In this document: positions 1 to 12,700 of the stretch, piece by piece
Position numbering within the stretch: position 1 is the first letter of the stretch
Layout: the number at the start of each line of letters is the position of its first letter
Source: Kryptolebias marmoratus
Taxonomy: Eukaryota; Chordata; Actinopteri; Cyprinodontiformes; Rivulidae
DNA: 64,000 bases
Direction of reading: 5' to 3'
NCBI RefSeq assembly: GCF_001649575.2
Contig: NC_051438.1
Location: forward strand, 8,178,677 to 8,242,676
The notes under the pieces: generated by a model
The model's input: only the letters and a program-made list of their open reading frames with translations
Databases searched by the model: none
Told to the model about the DNA's origin: nothing
Made by a program: the position numbers and the translations under genes

Positions 1-304
1 GTTTTTAAGGAGACTGTTATAGACAAACACCGGTCATCAGATAAGTAGAGGGGAAGACACAATGCCCCCTAAGACAGAGGCTCTGGCACATTTTCAAACA
101 GCAAAATCCTTCAGACCACAATGTCAAACGGAGTAACACACTTGATCAAAACTGCTGTTTATTATGAACTATTTTAGGTAAAATTATAAACAGTTGTGAA
201 TTGGGGATGCTTAATGTAGAACCAACAAACCTATGTTTTAAAGACAATTAGTTCTTTCTTCTTAGATGAATTTAGGATTCATTGTAAGCTACAACATTTT
301 ATAT

Positions 305-1168
305 TAGGGGTGTAATGGTACACGTATTCTGACCAAACATCTTTAGTACAGATCTTTTGGTACAGTATGCATATTTGCCAAACTATTACAGTACTGTTCT
401 AACATTTTGCTCACCACAGAGCTCTTTTTTTTTTTTTTGTACTGAACTAAATTTAACTCAACGAGGTACGTGTGTGTGTGTGTGTGCTACTCACAACCTC
501 TCACTACAGTGAGGATGAACAAAGACAATCAAACTAAAGCTACTACATCCTGGTGACACGCTGGTTCAACGTAGAACTTCATTACTTATTCCAAAAGACT
601 AGAGAGCGAGCTCGGCTGTTCGTGGCGCTCAAGCAGCTCCTGGTTAACAGTTCAGACACGACCAAAGCAAACCGAACAACATGGCAGCTGACCTTCCTCC
701 GCTTACAACAACACAGGTTAATGGAGCGCTGTTAATAAGTTTACACTTGTCTGCATTTTATCCAGCGACACACTTATACTAACAATCCCTTGATAGAAAA
801 AATACAAGTTGCAGATGTCGGCGACTCATCACAGGCGTGTGGTATCGCTCTCTCACACATGATCGACGGACATCCAGAAGTACAGAGAGTTACTTAACAG
901 TTACCGCATGCTACATCACATCTGACAGGAAGATGGAAAACCACGTACTGTAAACTCGCTTGATTTAAAAGCACCCGGACGCACATCTGGCAGAGAGACT
1001 CCAGGAGACGGTGCTTGGATGGGAATTAGAGAAACTAGAAGGTCCAATTCTAGTAACAACGGTCATTGCTAGAAAAACTGCTAGTGCCAAAAGGTCGTCC
1101 CTCTGCTGTACAGAAAATGTACCAAACTGTGACATATAATTTACGCGTACTGTTACACCCCTACAGGA
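305..1168. mobile_element. hAT-type DNA transposon, non-autonomous
   Basis: The left end TAGGGGTGTAATGGTACACG and the right end GTACTGTTACACCCCTA are imperfect terminal inverted repeats of the well-known fish hAT 'TAGGGGTGTAACGGTAC' type. Just inside the right end, ACCAAACTGTGAC matches the family's usual GTACCGAACCGTGAC. The interior (~860 bp) keeps a short ATGGCAGCTGACC start-like sequence near 680 but no transposase frame. No clear 8-bp target duplication is seen. Confidence 0.65.
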
Positions 1169-1779
1169 CACGATTCCAACACTGATCGCTGTGGATGCCA
1201 CTGAGTTAGAACGAGAACTGGGCTGATGAAAGTTTGTACCCGAGTGTGACAGATGTGGTCAAATTGTTTTGTCTTTTCTGGAAAGATCGCAACGTTCCTT
1301 GTTCAATTTGAGGCTTTACTTCCCCATCAAAAGGAAGTCGGTGTGTATTCCACAGGTAAGTTTCAAACAGAAAACTGTCTCAAACATTGACACATAAATG
1401 ATTAAATACAGTAAGCTAAGCTGGGCGCCTAAAGGACATTCTTCCTGCTCACGTTTGTTTTTGTGTCTGCAGTCAGAACTGTTTGATAGTAAATTTAAGG
1501 GTGGTAAAAATTGGAACTGCATAAAACATCAACTTTAAAGATGATTTCTGAAGTGATGCTGAGTCAAATAGTATTAAACATTAGTACCTTATCAGCCATT
1601 ACATCAGCTGTAAAGCACAGTATGAATTAAAAAGGCAAAAGTCTTATTAAAAGCTAACCAAACTGGGACCCCTTTCATGTTGTTTTTTAGGCTCATACTG
1701 TAAAACAGCTCTTTCTCAAAAATGTCATATGGTTATAAAAGACTCCAACATTAACTAACATTAAATCTCCACACATTTG

Positions 1780-2230
1780 CATGACACTGTTTGTTTTACA
1801 GATGCAACGAATAATAAGCCAACTGACTTTAATTGGCTGATATTGGCCACTTTTTAAAAAAAACATCAGTCGGCCGTACTTGTGCATAAATAATCTATTA
1901 ACAAAAAGGAAACTGAAAATGCAGCAGAAGTTATTAAAACCAGCTTACTGTAGTTCAAAATTTTGTTTTTATTTTATACAAGAATGCTCTTATACATATT
2001 ATTATATATTATTGAAGTAGTCAAGTTTGTGGAAGTTTTGTTAAATTTACATTTGTTTAAGTTAAGCAATTGTTATAATTTGATAACTGAAAAAGACAGG
2101 TTGGCCAAAAATGTTTAAAAAAATCATGTTGTGCATCAGCCATCAACAGGCCTGATTTCGAAACGTCTGCATCAGCATCAGCCATAGAAAAACTCACATT
2201 GGTCGACCTTTAGTTTTCTTTAGATTGTCG
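1780..2230. mobile_element. decayed hAT-like element fragment
   Basis: Sequence TTTACAGATGCAACGAATAATAAGCC with TTGGCTGATATTGGCC at the left, and TTGGCCAAAAATG and repeated GCATCAGCC phrases at the right, resembles the 'AACGAATAATCGGC/GATATTGGCC' ends of dispersed vertebrate hAT elements. No coding capacity remains. Family assignment is from memory. Confidence 0.4.
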
Positions 2231-3324
2231 CTGTTGTCTCAACCACACATCCAGCAGCCTCGGGAGATCAACATTTGCCTCGTAGCGCGGACGTTGTTCG
2301 GTCGAGGAAACAGCGACAGACTAAACAAACTGTGTCGTGCAAAAGTGTACAGGTTTATTTTTAGCTAAAATAGCGTTCTTTTACACCAGTATGATATATT
2401 TTAACAAGAATTGTTATTTAAACCTGAAAAACAATATGAAAGGAGATTTGGTTTGGTTAGCCATTAGCCTAGCCTGGACAAAACAACATCTGCCTTTTTC
2501 TCCAAACTTGTGCTTTATTAATGATGTCACGGCTGATAAAGTGCAAACTACTGATAACTACCTGACAGAACATAACTTCAAAAATCACCAGACTAGCCTT
2601 TTAATGTTTTAAAAAACAAGAACTCGTATGTTAAATATAGAAATGTAGCCCCCTGCAGAGAACCAGGCTAATTGCCCCACACTTTTCTTTAGCTGTTGGT
2701 GATTTCCCAAAATGCAAAACTATTCATTTAATCCAAACTTTACTGAGTAGAAGCCAAAAAATATATATAAAAAATAAAATTAAAAAAAATCAGATAAAAC
2801 AACAAAAAAGGTGACACCTTCTAAAAACACCTTGAATCAACTTAAAGAGAAGAACAAAAAAAGGAAAGTTCAAGCAGCATTTAAACACATGCTGTATGGA
2901 GAGCTTTTATCAGATGATCCATGGGTGCTCAGAGCTTCTAACACTTCAGGTTTTAATCTAGTCTCCTAATTCAGAGCATTCTCCTTTGACATAATAAAAA
3001 TACTCAACTTGTAGGAATAGCAGCATCAAAGTCAGGATGAACGTCAGCGGAATAAAAAGTGATGCTTCAAATACAATCAGCTGAAGACTTGGAAATTAAG
3101 GAGCCTCATATCTAAATTGTGAAGTTTGGACCAACTGTAGCGTCTTTTTTATTGCTGACTGTTGTTCAAAATAATGTCAGAGAGGCTCATAAAGTCCCCT
3201 ACATTCATATTACAAAAAGTACATCACATGGAAGAAAAGGGTCCCTTGGATTTACAAAGAAATATATTTGATTTGCAAAGTTTCACCAGCAGCACCAATG
3301 GACCATGGACAAAGAAAACTTACA

Positions 3325-3905
3325 AACCAAAGTGAAGTGATAATTCAGGTCTTTTAAAGTGGGTAGGCTAAGAACAATTCTTATCTTACCTGTTGTAGAT
3401 AGCTCTTTGAATAAACTCGGTTTGGAAAAACAGGGTTTACTTCTGACCGGATTGATGAGCTAATGGCTAGTTCAAGCATGGCCACGACCAAAAATTTTCT
3501 TTGTGGTTAACGTGAACATTATTACAGAAACTTTTATGTCACTGTCCGTTACATCACACAGTTATTCTGTCAGAAATACTGTAATATTCCTGCTGGAGCC
3601 CCAGACTGCACTGTCAGTGCTACAGCTAACTGCTTACTGTTAGTGGGCAGAGTAAAGGTTTATTTAAAACAAATAATTTTTCACGAACCCCTATGAAAGT
3701 TAGCGGTTGAAAGTTATTTTGAGATGGCAGCAACCCACTGTGGTATTGGCCTCACTCAGACCAGCTGTTAGCTCGTCAATCTGGTCAGAATCAAACATCT
3801 GAGGTCATTCAAAGAGCTATCTACAACAGGTGAGATGCTGATTGTTCACAATCTTTCCACAGAACCCCACTACAAAAAATCTGAACTATGGCTTTAATGC
3901 TAATA
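3325..3905. mobile_element. inverted-repeat MITE (copy 1)
   Basis: The left side holds ATAATTCAGGTCTTTTAAAG and CTGTTGTAGATAGCTCTTTGAA; the right side holds the complement, TTCAAAGAGCTATCTACAACAG, and ends near ATCTGAACTATGGCTTTAA. This makes a ~580-bp element with long imperfect terminal inverted repeats. Related copies occur at 36.0-36.7 kb and 55.2-55.7 kb, with fragments at 7.0, 45.8 and 48.3 kb. No coding sequence. Confidence 0.7.
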
Positions 3906-4401
3906 ACTTCAACCTTGTGTGTTGATTCTGTGTTTCCTCTGTTTCAGGTAATTCTCTGGATCAGGTTGCAGTGAAAGTATTTTGGGGACAAAACACGTAA
4001 AGACAACAATATGGAAGACTGGAGTAGGTCGTGTGAAAATTTGTCGCTTATCAAGTTGCCAATTTAGTCGTTTTGGAAGCAGTTTCACAGCTCAAAATAT
4101 TTACTGCGTAATAAACAATTGAAGTACGTGAAGTACTGGCATAAAAGTATACGATCCATAAATTAAAACATTTCTCATTTGGTTGTTTCTGGTTACCAGA
4201 GGTACACCACAGAGGAACCAAGGGAGAGGAAGGGGTGGACGCAGAGTCATGCAAACACACACTCACTCTCACACACACACACAAAACAGAGAAGCAGCTT
4301 TGTAGCCACACACACACACACAGCACCACCACTATCCAACCCCTCCGATGTAGCATGCAGCATCTCAGTGGGAAGAGACAAACAAGAGCAAATGGACATA
4401 C

Positions 4402-4460
4402 TGTAGAAATCGGCCATGACGGAGTTTTGACAGCGGTCCCCCGTATAGTCATTGGGACAC
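4402..4460 (-). CDS. nrg2: nrg2 internal exon: EGF-like domain C-terminus, beta type
   Basis: This 59-base exon lies between a CATCAG acceptor (plus 4461 upward) and a GTATGT donor (plus 4401-4396). One base completes the lysine codon from exon 20874-20997, then 19 codons read CPNDYTGDRCQNSVMADFY, with one base left over. It supplies EGF cysteines 5 and 6 with spacing C-x8-C, completing the domain. The residues after the last cysteine (QNSVMADFY) are of the beta variant (NRG1-beta QNYVMASFY, recalled), the form with higher receptor affinity in NRG1. The stalk and transmembrane exon expected next (AEELYQKR type) was looked for in 1-4401 and not seen, so it should lie below base 1. An alternative alpha-type exon (FFGQRC type) was also looked for in the 16.4 kb intron and not found by eye. 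Confidence 0.96.
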
Positions 4461-5084
4461 CTGATGGAGGGAAAACAAGACACAGAGGGGGGGCGGGGGT
4501 TAAAGACACAGAGGAGAGGGGGGGTATATAACAGGAGGAGTGGAGAGAAGGGAAGGAGGGAGACATAAGAGAGCAGAAAGAGATGAGGGATTAGAAACAG
4601 CACAATCCACCAACTACAGAGAGACATGACCTGCGTACTGTGACATCACCGCCATCAAGATGACGTCACTGCGACAGTTCAGACATCGTCACGGTCACGG
4701 GGGTCAAGTGATGGTGATGCAGGATGTGGGAGGGGGTCAAACGTACCACCCGTTAACCTCCAACCCCTCCAACACACTAAGAGAGGCACACACAACTAAA
4801 CACAGCTGCCTTATTGTAGAGTCCGGAGGGGAGCCGAACTGGTTCAGCTGCTCAGGGTAATGAAAATGCAGGAAAAAAAACAACTAATGAAAGCTTTTTT
4901 AGAACATTATTTAATGTTGATGCAGAGGCTGAGATAATATGGAGTCAAATAAGATGATGTAAATGTGCTGAATGAGTAAGTAATGTTCCTGTTTCATCTT
5001 CACGGATGTTTAATACCTTTGTTTCCCTGAAGTTTTCTTCATTATTAAAAGGTAAAGATAATGTTTTGGCCCTAACCATAACTG

Positions 5085-5750
5085 ACACCTCATGAACCAC
5101 TGGAGGTTAGTAAAAGGTGGCAGAATTAATGATTAGTTGTACATCTGCAACTGATAAACCATTGAAGACGACCCAATTCAAGATGGCACAGCCATCTGAC
5201 CTTAAAGAAACACCAAAAAAGCTATAACGCAGTCAAATTTACAGATACTGACCCAAAATCTGGTGTGGTCGTAGCTGAGACTGATCCTTAACACATATTC
5301 TGGCCTTTAACAGATTGCACAAGATCTTTGTTTAAAATATTGCCAATAACTACTTGGAGTCAACTCTGTCTGTTAGCAAAATAGCTCTTCAACCACTGGA
5401 TGATATTTAATGAAACTCTTGGAAAAATAATGATTGGCTAAACATCCACAGCTGATTATCTTTTGGCTTCAATCCAATTCAAGATGGCCGCCACGACTAA
5501 TTGACATTAGCCAACACAAAAACAGGTATAACTCAGGTTTACAGATCTTGAGCTAAAATTTTATGCGGTTGTAGGCGAGTCATTTAACAAAACATACTCT
5601 GAGTGTGACATTTCGTGATACTCATGTCCCCCATATTTTATTTTTGAGGTTTGACCAAAATGGTGATAACTCCATCATTACTCAGCATATGATCTTAGTC
5701 TAAAACTCTGGCATGAAAGGCCTTGAACTTAATATTTAAAGCATGTTAAA
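5085..5750 (+). repeat. tandem ~300-bp unit repeat, forward, two units
   Basis: Two successive units share GAACCACTGGA, CCAATTCAAGATGGC, TTACAGAT and ACATA(T/C)TCTG phrases; the second starts at GTCTGTTAGCAAAATAG (5368). It ends with a tail GTTTGACCAAAATGG and CTCTGGCATGAAAGGCC shared with other copies. No coding frame. Confidence 0.8.
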
Positions 5751-6429
5751 AAAAATAGCATAAACTAGCAACAACAGACCCATGCAAAGTTATAATTAGC
5801 GGTTATTAATATTAAAGAACCTCCATCTTAATATTCAGTTTAGTTCTTATTTTTTTAGACAACCTTTGTGCAGAAAGAAAGCACAGCCATCAGTTTAAAT
5901 GGCCGTCTTCTTCATCCTACTGGTGTGTCTTTCACGTTCCACACACACACACACAGTTGTCAAACAGAGGAGTCTCTGAATGCTGCGTCTGCAAACCGTT
6001 ACCACTGAGTATACCTTTAACAAATCAATCTGACTCAAGTGGCTGGGCCATTACAGTAACAAGATATTTGTCACAGGCTGAGAGTTTAAACCAGATTTAT
6101 TGTGCGGTCCACGAAGAACCGGAGCCTTTCATTTGTTTTGGAATCATTCTATCAATTTGTAAATGAATGCATAACCCGACAATAAAAAAATCTTTTATCA
6201 ATAAGAAGCAGAGCATCATCCTGGGAAGACAGATTATAAACTTATCCTACGCACACATACCCAGCACATGCAAAGTGACATTAGCATTTCTTTTACGACT
6301 AGGCAACCATGAAAATGTAAGTTTTTTAAAAAAACTTTCTAAGTTATATGGAAAAATGAGCACATACACAGGCGATTTCATGATTTCACGGCAGGGAGTG
6401 ATAAAAATGTAATCAACAAACAAAAACTT

Positions 6430-6790
6430 TTGAGTTATTGCCCGCTGTCATGAAAGGCAACCAATCACGTAGTTGCTGTTGATGCGCATCTGTTTGCTTG
6501 TCTGTCTGTTAGCAAAATGTCTCGTGAACCAATGGACAGACTTTAATGAAACTCAAAAAAGTAATCATTAGATGTACATCTATAATTGATTGATTTTTTT
6601 GGAGTACAGTGGTTAAAGATCATCTTCAGCAAACCCAAAATGGCTACACCTCAGTCCGTTTTACAGACGTTGAGTTAAAATGTGGTGAGGTAGTAGTTGA
6701 CACTCATCCCCAACAAATACTCTAAATGCTAACAGGTGGCACGAGATCTTTTCTAAAACTTTGGCTTGCAAGGCCAAGAAATCCTATTTT
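6430..6790 (+). repeat. tandem-unit repeat family, forward, one unit with hairpin end
   Basis: It starts with TTATTGCCCGC (part of a degenerate hairpin), then a TGTTTGCTTGTCTGTC stretch, then one unit from GTCTGTTAGCAAAATG to TTTGGCTTGCAAGGCC. It defines the left end of the forward elements. Confidence 0.7.
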
Positions 6791-6999
6791 ACTTTTACTT
6801 TTTATTGGTGCAGTTTCGTGCACGTTCCTGTTTCCGTAACGAGGGGCGCCTTATAAAACAGAATCTGCTTGACAGAACCAACCCGAGAAAGATACAGTCA
6901 TTGTGAATGTTGCATAAACTTCAAAAATTATGTAAAAGCTATGCAAATAAACTGACTTTGTGAAACAGTGCAGGAATAAATGGCAACTTTGTTATGTTG

Positions 7000-7145
7000 G
7001 TAGCCAAACTCAGTATATTCTCAGGCTATATTAGCTTTGCTCCCTCAGGAGTATTTCTCCTTGATTCTCCAAACTGAGATCCCTCTGTGTACTACAGGTA
7101 AGATACTGACTACATTTAAGTAAACTGCACAACTACAGTTAAAAA
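7000..7145. mobile_element. MITE right-end fragment
   Basis: TTCTCCAAACTGAGATCCCTC and CTACAGGTAAGATACTGA resemble the right half of the inverted-repeat MITE at 3325-3905. Short and decayed. Confidence 0.35.
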
Positions 7146-7711
7146 AAAACAATAACTATAATTTAGCTGTTTCATAGCTACTTAGAAGCCGGGTTGAATC
7201 AATTTATCTGCAGCTTTCTGGTGAAAACAGCTACTTGTTGCTGCTGGGAACAAGCTGAAGCTCTGATTTTTTTTTTTAAAAAATGGGTAAACGTGCATAA
7301 AACCAAAAGAAAAGTCAAAACACACATTGAAGTATGAGGCGAGGTAATCTGCAGCGTGGGAATTCTCTGTAAATTCGTCACTTCAGCAGCTGGAAAGGCA
7401 GGAAAGCCTGTTTCAGTTTCAAAAACAAAACATTAAAAGTCTTTAGAGAAAGAGGACCTGCAGAACTGGGAAACCCTTTAAACCGATGGGTTTTTTTCCC
7501 CCTTTCGTACAAGTAGCAAACAGCATGCATGCGCACACAGACAGACAGCTCTCTGCAGAGTGCGAGCCTGAAAATGGTTCGAACGGGTTTTAGTTTTCTC
7601 TCGCACTCATAAAAACAGCAGTTTACATGCAGCTGCAGAACGCGGCGTTGTCTTTCCGGATGGGTGGCGAGCTGTCAGCGATACCACGGTGCAGACAGGG
7701 GTGGGGGGTGG

Positions 7712-7763
7712 NNNNNNNNNNNNNNNNNNNNNNNNNNNNNNNNNNNNNNNNNNNNNNNNNNNN
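7712..7763. other. assembly gap, 52 N
   Basis: A run of 52 N within a G-rich stretch inside the 16.4 kb intron. Confidence 1.
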
Positions 7764-8074
7764 CATCAGCTATCAAACTCACAACACTGGATCTAACAAG
7801 CAGTCTCCTCACTGCAACACAAGCAACAGAACATAGACCACCACCCCACACACACGCACACACAATAAAATATTTTTTAATAATAAGTTTAAGGATTTTT
7901 TTCACACTTTTTCAATTAATCTTCACTCTTTCAATCTGACAGCCCAAATTCTTTGTTCAAAGTGTACCTTTGAGAAAATGAAATGAGTGTTTTCATATCC
8001 GAGGTGTCTTGAGTTGTGTGTTATAACGTGTGTCAGGGCTTTTACCCTGTCCTGCATAATTGATTTGATGGTTT

Positions 8075-8250
8075 TTTATGGCTGCAATTGATAGCGGAGC
8101 AGCTTTTACTGCAGTCAAATGAAAGATAGGCCCGCTTTAGAGAGAATCTGATCCAACTGCAGCGCACATTACACTCCAGATGAATCACAACAATTGACCA
8201 CAGTCTTATGCTATTCCTGGTGTGGGAATATTCCAGTCATTACGGGATGA
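8075..8250. promoter_or_regulatory. candidate conserved non-coding element
   Basis: A repeat-free stretch with GGCTGCAATTGATAGCGG, GTCAAATGAAAGATAGGCCC and GTGGGAATATTCCAGTCATTA: balanced composition with homeodomain-like ATTGAT and a GGGAATATTCC palindrome. Only a comparison with other fish could show conservation. Confidence 0.25.
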
Positions 8251-8939
8251 CTGAAGCTCCTCAGCAGTTTTCTCCAACCCCTGTAGTCATAACCATGCTG
8301 TATTTATTCCTGTGATGTACTGCCTGGTCAACAAATTTAACCAGATTAAAATGCAGGGACCTTCCTCTTACCCTCCTGCACACACTAACTGGGTATCCTT
8401 TCCTCCTCTTTCTCACCAATAAAGGAGAGAACTTGCATTTTGAATCAATTACAGCAAAAACCCTCAGTAGAGCCCACTCAGCAATTTCCCAGAGAGATAT
8501 AAATAGAGCAGAGAGAGAGAACGAGGTGAGAGAAGCAGCCCTTTTCACTCGCTCGTTGCCTCTTCCTTCTCCTTCTCTTTTCATTCTGTTTCATCTGCCT
8601 CTGCTCGCTTTCCCGCTTTTCTCCCAGCTGCGCGGATTATTCTTGGAAAACGAGCAAAGAGAGCCAAACAAAATAAAACAAAATAAAATATAGCAGCTTT
8701 TGTTTGCCCCTTGGCTCATTTGGTCATATTTAATAAGTAAAGACTCATCTAGTTCCACAGAAACACACAAGCGCAGGAATACTTTGTTTAGCATCAATGC
8801 TAGCCTGAACTGATGGCATCAGGAAATTAGATTACAGGAAATGTATTGATCCGGGGGTAAATTTGGCATTTTCCAGCTATAGCTGGGACTCCATCCATCT
8901 ATTAGCTTGTTGTTTATTGTGTGGAAGGTTGAGATGTGC

Positions 8940-9420
8940 TGAGGGGTATTCAAGAAAGTAGGTTATGTGAGAACTCTGAGTTAATCCAGAGTTTAGAGAA
9001 ACTCTAAGTTTTACGTTCCAGACAGAGAGGTAAGTGGAACTCGGAGTCTATCACCATGGCAACAAGACAGCAAGAAGTACAGCTCAGGTAAACCTGCTTG
9101 TTGGCAGGCTTCCTGAAAGAAAATCTGAGTTTCTACCAGTCTTTTTATTCAAGCCAACTGATATCAAAGCCGAATTACTTCCTAATGCCAAACATCTGGG
9201 GCCACATGCACAAAAAGAAAGCAGCCTGTACCCTTTTCCACGCAAAACTTCAGCTGGATCAATAACAGAGCAGAGGTGGGAACAATGGTGTCCGCACGTT
9301 TTCTACACGTTCTGCTCTGCTGTTCGACCCTCGGAGGGTGCTGGGAAACCGTTAATGATGTGAAAACAATTACTGGACACACCTGAGGGGTAAACTATGA
9401 AAAGAGATTTCCTGCTTCAC
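8940..9420. mobile_element. fish MITE, 'GGGTATTC..AGAAAG.AGGTT' type
   Basis: GGGGTATTCAAGAAAGTAGG, AACTCTGAGTTAATCCAG, GAACTCGGAGTCTATC and ACCATGGCAACA in sequence are typical of a common fish repeat; a second ACCATGGCAACAGC follows at 9490. The right boundary is unclear. The family name was not verified. Confidence 0.45.
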
Positions 9421-11484
9421 TGGCTGTGTTGAGGTGAAAGTCAGCTTTCAGTGTCACGAAGGAGGATCTGTTTGAGTGCAGCGAGATCACCATGGCAACA
9501 GCTCCGATTAAACTGTCAGTAAGAAGGAGAAACGTTTCACTGATTCTGTTCTCAATATTACCCCAAATGAAACACTGGAACAGCCTTTATACTTGGAATG
9601 GGACTGAATTATCACATTAAAAATAAATAAAATTTCCTGCCGTCATCTTAAGGCAGTCAGTGTCCCGCGTTTAGGTGCCGATTGAAATAAATGTTGGCGT
9701 TTCAATCACCCAATTTAACCACAATTTTTATTCAGGAATACATTTTTATTTAATAATTTGATATCTTAAATATAGAGGCTTCTAGAGATTCTAATCTTAA
9801 GTAAAAATGTTCCTGTTTTAAATTTACTTGCATAATTCTCAGCACAAGAAATAGATGAAAACTAAGTGAAATGGTGTAATTTTTGTTATTTTGAATCCAC
9901 CCCATTGTAAGCCATATTCCTGCAGACTACAACAAGCTTTAAAAGAGGAAACAATGGTGCAACGCCATCAGATCCATATCAAGTTGATGATGTGCAACGT
10001 GTAGTTTCTGAGACATCCATTAAACAATTAATATTAGATTTAATTTGTTAGGAGCTACCTCTGTACATCGGAGCGTGGTTAAAAAATAAGTTCCACCAAA
10101 CCTGAGTGTCAGTGGGTGTAAAGGACGTAGGCGTGCTGTCGGTTCACTTCATTCGTTATTTAGGCTGTACAAAAGAAATGTGCCTGGATTCATTCGTATG
10201 CACAGTTTGACACACCTGGATTTGCTTTAGTGAACACCATTTACTCGATTTAAGGCACGTTTCAGTCGAAAATCCGCGTAAGTCACTGCACAAGAGAGGA
10301 TTCCCTAACCTAAACTGGATGTGCTCGTAACTTTTTGTTTTAACAGTATCACTTTTCATCAGATTCACGCATTTATATCATATCATTTCCACGTATCCAG
10401 TGGAGAGCACAGGAAATGTGCGCTCACATCACAGCAAATTGGGTGCGTCAAATTAAGATGGTCGCCTTGTTCAGACTCGGTTATTCTTCCAGGTTTATTC
10501 AGGTTTCCATGATATCCACAATATGAAAAATGTGGAAGTAATTGCTGATTTGGAAAAATAAAACAGAATCCACAGCAAAACGCAGAACGCCGCAGAATGT
10601 GAGTGTTGTTTAACAAATCTGAGTGTCGTAATAAAAAAATGTTGAGGTTTTTTTTTTTTTCAGTTCTAATTCTGTGATTCTGTTCGTCGGACCCTGATTT
10701 GTTTTATTTTATTGTAATATTTCCTCTGTTAATGTTGGTTTGTTTAAAGCTATAGGAATTTTACATCAAGTGAATGCTGGAGAACCTACTTCTAGTCTTT
10801 TTAAAAAATGAAAAAATATTGCAATTTCAAGATTTAAAACTTAAAAATTTTAGTTGTTCCTCACAAAGCTAAAAATACATTGTTGCCAAATAATTTACAT
10901 ACGTTTTTTGTACTGTATTGTGTGTTTTCATTTGTGAATAAACGTTCATGTCAGCATGGCTACATGTAACTTTTCTACTTTTACTGTAGGTAATTCTGAG
11001 TTTTGTTTGAATTTTGGATCTATGGATTAATGGTCACTTATGGTCACAACTGGATGAGTGAAATAAATAAATAAACAAAATAAAATGAAATTAGTCTTGC
11101 TGTGTCTTCAGTTAACACCTAAGCATCTTTACGTCGACGATCTGTGTTTGTATTTAAGAAACTTTCCCTGTTTTCTGGATTATTGTACTTTGTTTCATGC
11201 TTCAGGTTCTGTTACTTGTGGATCTTACGCCTGAGTTTTAGGTTTGTGGCCCTGCGGCACTTTTTGTTATTAAAGTTCTTTTGTCAGTTTAATTTACCTG
11301 CTTCCAGCTTGGTGACTCTGCATTTTTTGGGTCCATATCACTCAGCAGATGACAGAGTATCTTTAACAATTTAAGCCTTCTTCACACTTCCTAACGACAT
11401 ACCCGATGAAAGAGAGACTGTATTTTGGCTGCTTCTGGCCTCCCAGCCTCCTGTCTGAGTGATATATGACCTGTTTAGGCTCAA

Positions 11485-11665
11485 AGGGGTATACCAGAAA
11501 GGAGGTTCAACTAGCTGAGTTTATCCGTAAACTCTGAGTTACACTGAGAACAGCTGCCTACAATGAGTTCAATCAACTCAAGCCTGAATTAAGCGCGTGC
11601 ACAAGTGCAGTAAGCAGCTGGACCCCTGATACCCTGATTCATCATGGCAACTACAGGACATTAGC
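11485..11665. mobile_element. fish MITE, second copy (partial)
   Basis: GGGGTATACCAGAAAGGAGG, AACTCTGAGTTACACTGAG and ATCATGGCAACTACAGG follow the same order as the copy at 8940. One end only. Confidence 0.45.
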
Positions 11666-12410
11666 GTTGCAAAGTGTTAGAAATTATATTAACTTCTTGA
11701 GGTGCATTTATCTGCAAGATAAATCTGACCACAGATCAGCTCATCTGACCCACTCATGCAACAGGTTGCTTCCCTCCATGTTTTAAGCCAGTATGAGTTC
11801 CAAATATTGAACTAGTACATAATGTGAGTATGTAAGTAATACGTAATGAGAGTCATCCCCGATGCAACGCTAACACATGAAGACGTCTTACGAGATCTTG
11901 CATGGCGGTCTCAAAGTTTTTCTTTGGACCTTTGTTACTTTTTCACCTATTTTAAATTTAGTAAAAGAACATTTTCAGAGAAATGCTTGTATGTTTTTTC
12001 ACTTAACGTTGACCTATGACTCTCTCAGCCATAAAAAACCTGCTAAACGTAAGGGATGAGCCAGTGTTATGTCAATACAAAACAGGCAACTTAGCAAACA
12101 ACCTATTTTAAATTGGATCTTCAGACACTTTGCTACCAGCAGCCTGTCACAAAGAAACAGTCTGATCGCGTTTTTATAGATAAATCTCTGACAAATACCT
12201 AAAGTAACACAGTTCGACAAATGTAATGGCATTTTGGAACCAACAAGATGATAATCAAAGAGCCGAGTTAGCAGAAAATTTTAACCAAGGATGACACATC
12301 TCTCAGGTCATTACTGGATTTTGTCCCGTTTATTAAAAACATGACTTTCAGGTTTAAAATGCAAATTCGGTCATCCATTTAAAATCCTTTCTGTTATATC
12401 TATGTCCCAT

Positions 12411-12700
12411 GGTGACTTGTCTCTTCTTGTTAGAGTTTTCTCTAAAGTGTGTTGTTTAGCCGTGTTAGCTCTGAGAGTTGTCTGGGTTGGAGTCGGTGTA
12501 GTCAGTCGAGTGTTTGGATTTTAAATGTCTGATTAAACTGGTGGTATTGAATGCAGTTCTATCACTGCTGCTGCAAACACTGTAAGTATTGTAGCTACTC
12601 CACTGCGCTCCATTTATACTTCCACACCACAGACATGTGGCAGCCATATTACTGGCTAACGTAAAAGATCGACTCAGTATAGTTTTAAGAATAGTCCCAT
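12411..12700 (-). pseudogene. hAT transposase N-terminus, BED zinc finger, remnant
   Basis: On the minus strand the conceptual protein contains CLWCG and, further on, AFNTTSLIRHLKSKHSTDY, which fits a BED-type zinc finger (two cysteines, then H-x4-H) as found at the start of hAT transposases and ZBED proteins. The copy at 29835-30100 shares the phrases CTAAAGTGTGTTG, CCGTGTTAGCT, GAGTGTTTGGATTTTAAATG and TATTGAATGCAGTT. No catalytic domain follows in either, so both are 5' remnants of one element family. Confidence 0.7.

Larger units (their letters stand above)
1..4401 (-). other. nrg2: nrg2 intron downstream of the EGF 3' exon (partial)
   Basis: Intron sequence starting at the GTATGT donor and running off the left edge, so more than 4.4 kb long. 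Beyond the listed hAT-type elements, the inverted-repeat element at 3.3-3.9 kb and a CA-rich patch at 4258-4323, I see nothing supportable. The stretches 1170-1690 and 2240-3320 look like plain AT-rich non-coding DNA. Confidence 0.75.

Noticed and set aside
1..4401. NRG2 stalk/transmembrane exon (AEELYQKR type)
   Set aside because: Searched by eye on the minus strand and not found; presumably left of the window.
4179..4627. Open frames on both strands around the EGF exon
   Set aside because: They read through CA/GT repeats and intron; only the 59 bases 4402-4460 are coding by splice sites and homology.
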